From positions 190,460 through 254,459 of the forward strand of contig JH154463.1 in the NCBI GenBank assembly GCA_000226015.1: a stretch of 64,000 nucleotides of DNA, read 5' to 3'. The notes below the pieces were generated by a model. The model saw only the letters and a list, made by a program, of their open reading frames with translations, made no database searches and was not told the DNA's origin. Shown piece by piece: positions 13,457 to 25,698 of the stretch. Position 1 is the first letter of the stretch. Every line of letters begins with the position of its first letter. The DNA is from Mnemiopsis leidyi (lineage: Eukaryota; Ctenophora; Tentaculata; Lobata; Bolinopsidae). The position numbers were made by a program, and so were the translations under genes.

Positions 13457-13489
13457 ATACAATACGAAGTTCCTACTCCAAAAGTGAAT
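13457..13489 (+). CDS. Candidate 33-nt microexon (PDZ gene?)
   Basis: It has a strong acceptor (CTCCTGTTTCAG) and a consensus donor (AAT|GTAAGT) on the plus strand around 33 open bases. In the phase left by exon 2 of the PDZ gene it reads D-TIRSSYSKSE, a Ser-rich continuation that suits the linker before it. In phase 0 it reads IQYEVPTPKVN. Splice-site quality is the main evidence; membership of the PDZ gene is inferred from strand and order. Confidence 0.45.
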
Positions 13490-14124
13490 GTAAGTTGATC
13501 CAACACCAAATCTTTCTTCTCATATTTTATCTACTAAATAACTCCTTTACACACACACACACACACGTGTGGAACACGCCTGAACTTTGACCTCTGTTTC
13601 CAGTGTAGTTACTACTCATTCAAATACTTCTCTGAGATACGAACTACCGCTTAATATCTGAAAATTGTTCATTTCAACACTGCTGTAGTGTCATTTATTG
13701 TGAAGGAAACCGAGTACAGAAAACGGAAAATTCGCTCCTTCAAACATAGATACCTTTCGTAGCAAAATTTTATCTTGTTTTAAGTGAAATCTCAAAATGT
13801 ACTTGATTGTTGAGTGTCGCTAAATAGGTACTCACAAAGGAATTTAACAAGCTTAACGTGTACAAGCACGTGTGTCAATGTCATGGTGTGGACTCAGGAC
13901 TACATCTCTCTACATTCAGCCTTTATTCCCTAATCACAGCACTGCGGCCCACATTGTAACGTCTAATTAATTACACGAGAATAGTGCCGTACAAACACGT
14001 GGTATGTGAGTGTTGTGTCTTAAAAGTAGAGCCTCCTCCTTCGACCTAAGGTGTAGGACCCTCCAGCCTTTTTCTCTCTTCTGTATTTAGAGTAAGTACT
14101 CTGTAACACTATTGTGTCATGTAG

Positions 14125-14164
14125 GTGGAGTCACTCCTGGACCCTGAAGAGAGCTTTATAATTT
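14125..14164 (+). CDS. Candidate 40-nt microexon (PDZ gene?)
   Basis: An acceptor TGTGTCATGTAG is followed by 40 bases and the consensus donor ATTT|GTAAGT. Read in phase 0 it gives VESLLDPEESFII. Read in the phase that follows exon 2 plus the 13457 exon, it ends the protein after CGVTPGP. Both readings are plausible, so the frame is unresolved. Transcript data would be decisive. Confidence 0.42.
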
Positions 14165-17100
14165 GTAAGTTGGAAAAAAGTAAAATGTTTCTTGGACACA
14201 ACAAAATATCAAGCACAGAGTCACCGCTCACCTGCAGAAGTCAGCATTCTACTTTCTCAATACCTGTTAAATCTGACATTTTTACACTCTGTATTGCTCC
14301 ATGTAGACACACTTATTGTCGATTATATAACGGGAGTAGGTACAGATCATGTAGTATGTACTCTAGACCTAGCTCTACAGCTTACCTCTACAAGTCCCAG
14401 CTGACCGTGGCCCTGTGGCTATAATGGAGAATGTACTCTATCTAGAGTTCTAGAGTTCCACCCTGCATGACTTGAGTTAATTGCTCCACGAGAAATGTCC
14501 CATTGTTTGTGTACTGAAAGTTAGGCTACTAGGAGGGAGCGTGCATCTTTCCACATGCTCCATCGAGCACGAAGTAATTACTGACTTCGTGGTTTTTTTT
14601 CAGACACCAGTTATTTATAAATAGACTAATTAGGCTATGGATAGTAGAGAGATATAGATGAAGCTGTTTTATTATAATGGAACTGCTGTAATTGCATGTC
14701 AATATTAGCTCGACCTCAATTGTGCGGCGTCTTTAACGCCATACTCAGAAAACTTAATTTTGTAGTGTGATTGGATATTGAATAGTGTAGGTATTACTCA
14801 TTCAAATGTTCTAGCTCTACAGATCTTCTAGGATAGTAAAAGTGGTTCAGCTAAACTCTCAAGGGGACTAGAAGACAGCACAGGTGTGCACTATATCCGG
14901 TTTTCTGATTTAAGAACAAAAAAAGACGTCATATCATCGTCAAGTGACATTTCTTAGTTAATCGAATTATCATCTGCGGTACAGAAATTCCCGCCGTCCG
15001 ATACATTACCCATTCAATTCAACTTTCACAACTGCTATCTAATCGTTCCAATCTACCTGATTAATTCTATTCATTATTATCACACATACCATGATTATTA
15101 GTATCAAGTCATTAACGCTGTCAGTACAGCTGTAGCACGTGGACGTACTGAAGATTACCTACTTTAAACAAGACTAGCTGATGTCTGTATTGTGTTACAC
15201 TGCCGCCACACCTCATACAGCACCTCCCGTATTTAGAACATACTGATCACGTGATCTTATCTGGAAGTTTCCAGTTTCTCTTTAATGCTCTGCTGCTAAA
15301 TCCACGGTGAAGGGTCCAAGTCCGAGCTTGCTTAATCAGGGACAAAGAAGTCCCAGACCAGCACAGAAACACAGTTTTGGTTAACTGGGCCTTTTTCAGA
15401 ATGGTGCAAGGTTGAAAGTTCCAAGTTATGGTCCTGGGTTTGAAGTTTCACTTTTCCGCTAATCTTAATTGGTTTGTGTCAGTGCCACTGAACTGACCAC
15501 TTACCAGGAACTAAGATACATGCACGCGCCTGCCACCAATCTCTACTCTAGCCACTGCACAGCGACCTCATAAAACCGTCTTATCTACACCAGTTGTAAT
15601 TTGACAGTTTGTAAGATTAGAACAGCTCCAGTCCCTGGAACTTAGCCGGGGTACATATATCTCATTATCGTGGGTATGGAAGTAGTGGTAACAGGGCGTG
15701 CTATATAACACCGGCTTGTAGTGTACTGCAATACAGCATCACCTGCTGTTGTAAATGTAGTTAATTCTACTAGGGGGCTGTGTTTCAATCTAAATCTAAT
15801 TATATGCTAACGTCATACATCGAGGGTTTCATGTACCTAGTATGTACTCTAGTACTGTAGTTTAGGATGTACCAACTTTACCAAAATACCTATTTACTTT
15901 CACCTATGTTGTGAAGAACTTTGCAAGAACAGCATTAAGATACCGCTCAAGATCAGCACTCGGCTCAAACGATCTTTTTCTTCGATTGACTATTCGAAGA
16001 AAATGTATTGTGTAAGATTATTCAATCATTTATTTATTCGATGTTGTGCCGCATTAACAACTTGTCTTTTCATCGAATAAGAAAACAGTCTCCACGACTA
16101 CTAGAACTCTGCATTCTTACATTCTTACTGCCTTTATAGATACCAAGATATTATCAACACCGATATCTAGATACTGGAATGTAGCTCTCACGTCTACAGA
16201 TATCACTACCACGCTCTCACCAACATGACCACTAGCCGAATTCTCACAACCCTCATACAAACCGGCCTTGACAAGTGCATGTTTATTAGCTGCCGCTCTC
16301 ACAATGTCACGTGTAAAATCACGTGTTATATCAACATTGTCACTCTTTGTGAGAGTTTCTGATCAGTAAATGAAATGGAAGTGTGAAGGACTTGAGTTGC
16401 CGGCTACCATTTTCCGTGAAATCCGGCTAAATACTTGCGAAGTTTTGCAATTGATGAATGGTGGTATTTGTCGACCCCGAATTTTTCGTATTTTCTCGAT
16501 GAGTTTTTGAAACCCCCCCCCCTAGCTCACGTCTGAAAATGCTTGTGTCTTGTTTAACNNNNNNNNNNNNNNACCGCTCACGTACTGAAAATGCTTGTGT
16601 ACTTGTTTAACAATGATGGTCTCCCAGAGAAAGAATCTCTCTAATACGACGACGGTATTGTATTACTGAAAAAGGGGCCACTATTTCGGATCTCATGTGT
16701 TTTGTATTGAGGTAGACACTGATAACACACTGTACACTGGCTATACATTGTACACTAGATGTAGACAATACATAATCACTTTATTATACATTATACAAGA
16801 ACGCGATGTTGTCGTACAATATTCTACATTTTTATACAACCAGATTTCATTAGGATTTATCTGGTGATCAAATTACGGTATTGCGTCATCAGAGAGATTC
16901 TGGACAATCTATAGCATATGTTAAGCGGCAAGCTTGTAGTCTACTAATATTTGTAGCCGATTATCAAGACGAAAACAATATGATAATTATGTGGTTATAG
17001 ACCACCCTCTAAATATTCAAGATGGTTATAGTCTACATTCTAAACACTGCTAAATACCGCCTACAGGGCTTTTTTGCGATCCAGAACAGAAAAAGTTGTA

Positions 17101-20100
17101 CTATTTTGAATTGCAGCTCATTAGTCAAAAAGAAGAATTATCAGCCCCAGAAAATCGGAATGTGCTAGATTTGTCATTGTTGTTTTCATTATGCAAGGTA
17201 CCTGTATCTATTTAATATTTTAGTTTTATCATTATGAGATGTTGCAGGGAGCACAGCGAATATCTTACAATCATAGCTTTATGTAATAGAATAAGTGACC
17301 AAGTGAATTGATGAGCTATGAATATGCAGCCTAATGTATTAGTGGAATAAGGGTTTGAACCCAGAGCTCAGACCAATCTCTTCGTTACTGCTTTATTGAA
17401 TATTCTGTCGTTACCAGCCCACACCTGAATTTTTGCCACTCGAAACATTTTCTCTTTTCTGTAAGAGAAGTGCTTGTGCAAATAAGGCATGATTGCGGCA
17501 TGTGTCCGTTCCATGTTCATGAGTTCATGTACACGTTCATTGCTCCTCGCTGTCTTCGGTTCTGCTTAAGCTGTTGTGTAGGCTAATGTCAGAAGCATTT
17601 TTGCGAAGTGATTATGTAATTACTCAGAATTGTCAAAAATGATTTAGATGAAATAGCATAGATGTGTAAATGTTAAATACGCTTATTTGAAATGGCTAGA
17701 CCTGAAAAATGAGACTCTCACTTGCCAATGATTTGTCGTCTTTGCGTACTGTACGTGTTTTTGGCACCAGGAGTGAGGACCAAGTCTGCTCCTTATACAA
17801 AAGAGATATCGACATGCCACCCATACTCAGTGCTGTTTTCTAACTGATCTGATTTTCCCACTTATTCAGATCAGAACTGGTATGAATTATTTGAAGGAAT
17901 CAGGTTTTGTATAGTGGTATTTTGTAACGCGCGATTTAGAATATAGTGATGTAAACGTCAAATTTCTCATTCACCATGACAGAGACGCGCGCGCGTTTAC
18001 GTTTTTTTACGTGCGCGTTTTTCGAACTTGCATCAACACACTCATGGCTACAATTTCCGGAATCAAGACTTTCGGTGTTCGTACTTCGTTCCACATTATA
18101 TTCCGTGTTTCTACTTTCTAGTGTACGATTAGCAAACAAATGGGAGATAATCAAACGAATGGGAATCACCAATCAATCGTGCGGCGTGCCTTCAACACTC
18201 GTGGGATAATTTTCCTTACCACACGACCTCTGAATTTGTAAATGGTTTTAGCGACTGACTTATATAACTTAATAAGCAAACAAACAAATAGGCTGAAAAT
18301 CAGCTGTCACTCTTTTTAAGAGTTATTGGCTTTCGAAAATTTCTGCACGCTTATGCAATGTAGCAATTTATGCTTCCTTTATCCTACCCCAAATAGGTTT
18401 CGTAATTTAACGGGAAGTACAGATATATCATATCTATTATCTATCTAATTATCTAATAGATTATTGATTTTATGAAGGAACACATGTTTTGTAGCTGAGC
18501 TCAGTGGCCTGACGTAATGCCCCGCAGACCCCGCCGGGGGCGCCGAATTTAGGGGGCACCAATCTGCAGCGCCCCTGTAGTGAAAATGCGCCCCTATGTC
18601 CCAAATATCACTTTTGGAGAGTTGTTCAGTTATTCGTTCTAGTACTCTGCTTGAGCTGCGAGAGTTTGATAATATTGATATCTATATCGATGATTATACC
18701 ACGGCAGTATTGACCACAGGAGGTATCTATGTAATGAACAATATCAGTTAACGTCGATAACGTCTACTTCTGTTGGGGTAACAACCAGTCGGAAATCACG
18801 TGACGCCGCCTCATAGATCTTGATTCCTGAGCACGCTTCATGACTTAGCTAAACATATATCATTATTGATGATAAGATATCTTATAAATGATAAGTGATT
18901 GATAACATCTTATGTTAACTTTTCACTGTCAAGTTAATGTCTGCTAAGGTCTAAAAGTCACAACTTCTCAGATAACATCTAACTGCCGGTTATCAATAAT
19001 GTAAACCTTCAGATGAAACAGAGTACAAGTTGTACTACGGTAACGGTTGTGAACGTATTCCTACCGGCAGGGGAGCATTACAGACCCCCTCTCCTATCGG
19101 TAAGCTAACTTCCTAGTTGCTACTCACCATTATAAAGTTATAAGATTGTGTCAGTAGGAATCGTAATATAGTGCGTAAGCAGTAAGTCGCTGCTCCAGAG
19201 TTTTGACTTTTCAATGTCATCAAACAAACTTGATCAGCGTAAGAGCGTAAAGACTGTCTTTCGGCCACATTTCTTGATAGAATAACCTACCGGCTCCCCT
19301 ATCGCCTGTCCTGTTGTAAGCTTGTCAAGAGCTGTGTTTCATAAGGTGCTTCCTGACCAGCTGGCAGCTACTTCCCCTTCAACAGTTTTCGTAACACCTA
19401 CCGACCTGGAAATGTTCCAAAATCTAATCAAATCTCCATCTCTGATACGTTTCCAATCATCGGCAAGCAACTGATCATGTTAGCGGTCGGCGGTGTAACG
19501 TTACATGCCGAACCCTGCCTCTGACTACACCTAAAAAGCTATAAAATCGTGACAAATCTCGCCCGTCCTATAACTTTACTTCGTTAGCCAGTCTGACCGC
19601 TGTGAGTTAGTTTCTTCCTTACTTCTAATTCTGTGCTGATTATTTTTCACGCCGCCCTACCCTTCGTCAGTCTAATGTTGAAATGCCCTTGTTCTTCTTT
19701 ACTTTCTCCAGTCCGCAAAAACGCACGTTAATGGAATATATTACTATTTTCTTTTGATGTTTGCAAGTTTGCTCTCACGATACGCTACGCTTATATAATG
19801 TGTTTACCAGTCTGATTACATTATTCGGCGAAGTACATAATCGGTTGTAAGTTCATTTTCAAACTCTGATTTTGTGCGACCGGGATTCTAGGGTCATCGC
19901 ATTCCAGCCGTAGCCTACTTAACATCACTCTTTATTCTGAAATTCTGAAAATTTTACATTTGACAATGTTAACGTTAATGAGTTTAAATCATCCGCCCCG
20001 AGCTTATAAGTTTATGACGAAATTCTAATAATATTGTTACTCTCAAGGAAAAGCTATTTGGTTGTTTCCGTTCATTCCTACGCTGACCAAAATGTTTCCC

Positions 20101-20900
20101 GTTCCTGAGAGATTTTTGCCTGGTTGGCGACCACAACAATCCTAAGAATTAGAATGATCGCTGTGAGCCCCGTGTCAATAAAAGGCACCTACGCTGCAAA
20201 GCAATGTTGAAATATAGTTTAAGTCATCCATGCTTATACCTTTTTATTTTCTAAATTTGGGATAAAATGTTTATGTGCAATCTCGCAAAGATTTCTGTCG
20301 CGACCGCTATAATGATTTCTTTGGTGAGCCTGAGTGATTTGTGAGAAAAGAAGATATCGCCAATCTTGATTTTTCAATCGTGACCATTTAGCTTACTTGT
20401 TTTTAGCTTTATGAACATATTCACCTGCCATGTCTAAATAACACAGTCTGAAGCCTCTTGTGCATTAAGAAAGCATGGAGGACCCAGTAAAGCCGCCTAC
20501 AGATTACCGATAATTGCTTTACGTTCAATCAGCGGATTGGATTGTCTAACTATAACCTCAAATTGAATTTTATGCTGAAATTTTGCCACCCGATCTTGTC
20601 AGTTAAAGCTTCTCCAATTCGCAATTCCAATCAATAATCTACCTAGCTCCTTGTTTCTCGCTTGACACTTAGCAATTCGTAGTTCTGATTCCAAAAATTC
20701 CATGTTCTATCTACTATCTTCTACTATCTATGTATTATCTTTGTTCTATCAATTGTCTATGTTCCACCTATGATCAATCTATAATCTACATTCTATCTAG
20801 TATTTGTCAGTATTTCCTCTTCCCTAGCCTTTTGTATGATACCTGGAAGTTTAAAAATTTATATTTACATCACCACACAAGCACACGATGATCAAACATT
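14165..20900. other. Gene-free stretch
   Basis: No supported gene. The stretch contains the assembly gap at 16559-16572 and a GC-rich patch at about 18500-18600 (many GCCCC/GGGGG runs) that looks like part of a repeat. A degenerate B-box-like GGGTTCAAACCC is read on the minus strand near 17350. Short open frames at 16117-16302, 17936-18172 and 17976-18209 have no motif, no splice context and overlap each other on both strands, so they were not called. Confidence 0.6.
16559..16572. other. Assembly gap (14 N) with duplicated flanks
   Basis: The bases just left of the Ns (GCTCACGTCTGAAAATGC... to TTTAAC) are repeated almost exactly just right of them, with one- or two-base indels. The gap therefore looks like a failed overlap of the same locus, with about 35 bases present twice. 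Confidence 0.85.
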
Positions 20901-23900
20901 ACGCATAGTCAAGCTCCTTGAGTATTGCTTACAAATCTGGTAAACTTGCGGCACTTCGCGCTATTTGCCAGGTCGGGACATTCCATGAAGTGGTGGGAGA
21001 GCACGACTTCTTAAAGCTTGCCACCTGAGAGCTCCGTGGCGCTGCTGCTGAGTTGCCTGAGCTGCTTGAGCTCATTGCTCCCGCATGTCAGCTTACTATG
21101 TCACAGTTTCTCTGTTCGTTACAGATTTGTTGTTTTCTGTACTACGTTCTTTCACTTTTGTAGGTTCCATCTTTTAATTTGACTTCTCTTTCGTCTTTGA
21201 GCTATTCACTGTTTGTAGGTAACTCTAGGAAGATTTTACTAAGATTTTAAAGCATATCAACTTCAGTATATCTATTTACTCTCCGGACGTACCGAGAATA
21301 ATTTGAAATAGCCAAAACCACCACACAGACTCCTCATAGCTTCTATGATGTGAACCAAAACAACTATTCTCTACTACTTGCCCAATTTAGCAGGCTTCGT
21401 TTTAATTGTCTTGGCGACTTGTAACCAATAAATATACCAGCTGGATTTTCCCAGCCAGCTAAAATCCTTGTCTCTGTCACGTGTTTTACCGTAGATCGGA
21501 ACATGTAGTGAAGTCTAACATATGCCTTAACTGTATACTTTCTAATGTGCTGAGTAATTGGCAATCACTCACTTTTCCTGGCCTCATTGCCTGTTCGGTA
21601 TTGTCCTTGTTGTTACTTCGCAATTTCTTTCTTTTTTTGATGATTTTCAATCTTGTGGTTAGTGGTTGTAGTATGTTGGTCGATTGAAATAACGACAGGC
21701 TAAAATACAAAGCCATAATTCGTGCCTTTACTTTAACAAAACATAACCATTTTTATTTTTACACAATTTTTCACTTTGACAGAAATTTTACTTTTATACA
21801 AATCGGCCAGAATCAGTTGCATTGACCATCAGCAACAACTTATAACTAGAGATAGCATAACTTGTTATATATCTCATTCCCCCTCCCCCCCCGCCCTTTG
21901 CGTACCAAGAATTATGTGGGTTCTTATAGGAGCATTTACAACTAAAGTTTGAGTTCTTCAAAATTTGCTGTAATCTAGATTTAGAATCCCATCGTTTAAA
22001 TTCTCTGTATGAACTCGGGGGACGGTTATATTTGATCATCCTATTGCAGTCGAGTATACTTATCAACCATCTACGATGTGGTTGCTAAGAGGAGGAATTT
22101 CTGCTGTTTGTAAAAGTTGTAAATTTTAATCTCTGTCGTTAAAATTCATACCTTTTAGTATTTCACTTTAACGCGCTTCGCTGCTCATATTTAAATCCTT
22201 AATTCCTGCTAAATTTCGCCTCCTGCTTGATTTTGAGAAGTAACCATCGCAGCTTAGCCATTTTTCTCCGTTATATTTTCTGACGTTTTGGCTTCAAAGT
22301 CAAGTAGGAATAAAGATGCTGACTCAAAATTTTAAGGAAAAAGAAGAGCGTATAACTTCTTGCCTCCTTAGCTGTCATACCTCTCAAGCTCGCCCAATCA
22401 CAAAACTCCTCTTTGTGGTTGTGTTTGGCAGTTAAAAACCAATTCTTGTCACGCTCAAGTTTCCTATAAAAGGAATAATTGCGGCACAACCCCGCAATTT
22501 CACCATTTTATACCGGAGAATCTTCTTAATGGACGGCACCTTCTCTAATTTGTCAGACTAGATTTGATTTGCTCGGCAGAGTTTGTGCTAGAAATTTGTT
22601 CAGAAGACGCCATATAAGCATTAGAAACAATTGCATAACGTCAGCGTTCAGTGACTCGTGAAATGTGACCGTTCAACTTGTCACTTGTCAGTCATCACTG
22701 ATCACTGTGCTATTTATCTGACTGCAAGAATTCAGGGACCCTAATCCAATCGCTAAGACAATGATAATTTCATACGACTGAGGGCCAAGAGAGTTCAAAT
22801 TTCGCGGTTATGTCATCATTATATTCGGGTACAATATTGAGTAAAGCCTGGACAAAGTCCATAGGCTCGAGATCGTATATCTCACCTACTGACGCTACAC
22901 TGGTCTAATGACATTTTGTTCAGAGAGCGGTCTTATCGACTGTTTTTAAGCTCCAAATCCTGACATTCACCATGCGATACTTCTGGACGTGCTGTATACA
23001 CCCTTGCTTGTGCAGCAAGCATATCTTGCAGATTATACATGACAGAGCTGATTCAAAATAAAGTTATTCTACGTTTTGTGACGTTGGTTCCATTCAAATA
23101 ATTCATGAAAAGATGAAATTTATGTAGGTTCAAAGAGAACATCACACCTTCGCGTTTAACGGCTCCGAACGCAATTCAATCACCGCGATTTTAAGAACTC
23201 TTTGTCTTCATAGACACGAGGATCTTATCTCTGCTTGACGCCGAGCACGTTAAGATTGTGACCTTGTCTTGGAACCGCCATTTGGTGAGCTTTTTGGAGG
23301 TTAAACCTCCCGTTAGTGTTACTTTCTTTGTTCTTGCGACTGGTTCCGTTAGCGTTACTTTCTGTGTTTTTGTTGCCCGGTTTAGATTATACGTATTAAT
23401 CTCTATAGTAATCGTAGGACACGGGATGGTTGCGAGATGTGTTCGTTTCGCTCAGAATAATAATATATACATAAAATTGATTACGTTTTGTTTAGAAACA
23501 CTAGTTAAATTTACATTGATAAAAGTGGCATCGACAGCATGCCTGACCGCCCTACTGTTTACTGATTTACCGCAAATAATCAAAATTTAACATAATGCCA
23601 CCGCAACATAGTTTGTACCCGGTATTAACCACTTTGTCAACACGAATGAACGATCAGTACCTCACATGCCCTCATATCCTGATAGATCAGGGTCAGCAGA
23701 ATGCTTATTTGAAATTTCTCAGCTTTTCTGGTCAAATTTGTTTTTGGAAATCTTGCATTCTTGCACTTTGATAATAGTCCATAGATTCTCAAGTATCGAT
23801 ACTACAGTTGTCATGTATGATTTCGAGAATTCCGTGTTATCTCGACTCACTAAATTTGCATCCTTTGCTTGATGCTTGATTGAACGTTTTAAATTCCACC

Positions 23901-25450
23901 CCTGGTCACATGACTGAATTTAAACATCAGTAACGCTGATTCAAAACTCTGTTTTCGTCCAAGATCACGAGTTTATAGCGAAACAATGTGCTAATAATTC
24001 TACTTCATATTTTGCTTTAGTTAAGTAGCTGAGGTCAGCGTTCACACTGCGTGCAATGTTCTTGATTTCGTGGTTGCTTTATGAATCGTAAATCTGCTTA
24101 GCTTCGGTCCAGAGAAAAACTCTGCCTGTGTCTCTATCTGTGATTGGTATTTGTTACAAGATGCAGATGACAAGTTTGTGAAAACGCGAATGTTGCCTGC
24201 ATTTCTGCTCCTGTTGAATCACGATAAAGTTCTCTATGCTCGGTTAAGTTTATCTTGATCAGATTTACTACATGGAAAAAGCTCGCTCCTGTAGTTGCAG
24301 TCACGCAGTCTCGAGTCAGTCACATAAGTTGGCTCGAATCCCATCTCCCTACCTCCATTTCATTTGAGTTTAATCAGTTTATAGTAAGTAAAATGATCCA
24401 TATTGCTCATTTAATGTTCCACGCCCAAAATGGTACATCATTTTATTCATTAACGCACAACCCTTCGGCCTTCATGAATACATCAACTACGTTGCCCTGA
24501 AATCTCGAAAAGTCATTATCGAATTTAATGACAGAACTGTGAGCGTTGAAAAAGATCTTTATCGCCCTGACTTTGCATCACGAAGTCTCCAAAAGAGCTA
24601 AATAGTAAAGATTTCTAACTCTGACAGATTTCTAACTCTGACAGGATTGGGTGACAAAGTTTATTTCTGACTTAAGTAGTACTGTGGGAGATCTAAATAG
24701 GCTGATGATGGAATGGCCGGATACGTGGGAGAGCCCTACTTTTAGTGAGGAATAAAATACGGTGCGACAGTATTCAATCCATATTTCAATTTTACTGGTG
24801 GCCGTTTACATTGTTGCCTTTCTACATTCAAATTTTTATGAACATTTGTCCATTATTGATTATTATCGGCATCATATTCACGTAAGTTTCAATCAATTGG
24901 CAGTATTTTTTATGGCATCGTATGGATGCCTTTCTCAAACTTATATTCTTGAATTTTTCGGTTTGACGGAAAAGGTTTTTCTTCTGTGTCTAAGAAAATT
25001 TACATACCAATTTACATACCAATCAGTCATCTCGTTTCTAGAAAATTCGTTTTTACAAGACTGTTGTTTTATCTGAAGTTTGAGCCAATGTAGTCGGGTT
25101 TAGACTTAAGATACAGAAGACTACGAAGAGCCTACTGCAGTGACGAAGACGCAGATGTCAAATCCAACAATATAGACCCATCTTTGAGGAGGCATCTCAT
25201 CAGTGTTCGCACCTTCAAACTCGGTGTCTGAACTGGAATTCAGGTGGTTCCCTTGCGACAATTAGACAGAGGTTACTGTCCTATTCTATATAAATTCATC
25301 GCAAGAAGCACCCATTCTGAAGATCTTTTACCACCAGACACACCCAATTTGTCCAACAAACCTTGATATAGTCTGCATGCTCCCGAAATAATCCCTAATA
25401 GTCTTTCCCACTGTCACCAGCACTTTTACTAGAATCAGTAGATTCTATCA
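20900..25450. other. Unidentified coding-like debris, both strands
   Basis: Short open stretches of 35-125 codons with protein-like composition occur here but do not form one gene model. Examples are minus 22790-22910 (reads IYDLEPMDFVQALL), plus 23207-23590, plus 23595-23780 (an ATG-started frame), plus 24390-24600 (reads VIIEFNDRTVSVEKDLYRP) and plus 24645-24755 (reads WVTKFISDLSS after an acceptor-like CTGACAG). A further piece is plus 25090-25215 (reads AYCSDEDADVKSNN). I recognise no domain. They may be remnants of a decayed gene or old element, scattered exons, or chance. No terminal repeats were seen around the region. Confidence 0.25.
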
Positions 25451-25698
25451 AACTTCTAGCGTATATACTATATAAAGCGTATAAGTCGTCCTGAGCTTAT
25501 GGTCAAATTTTCATATTTTATACCTGGAAGTTGTGCTTTGAAGTTGTGACTTGAGTAGTAAGTCACCAAATTTTGCTGTCATTAACATTTCTGTGGCAAT
25601 CTGCTGTGTTTGGTCTGCAAGCTTTTACCTCCGTTCTGTGGACGTCCTGTAGCTTATCTTCTTGGTCGTTACTCTAATGAAAAACTTTGTCATGCACC

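Noticed and set aside
14590-14610. Strong polypyrimidine acceptor suggesting a terminal PDZ-gene exon
   Set aside because: The frame would end after five codons and no poly(A) signal follows; too weak to call.
17340-17410. Possible tRNA or SINE B box (GGGTTCAAACCC, minus strand)
   Set aside because: No A box at the right distance and no stem pairing.
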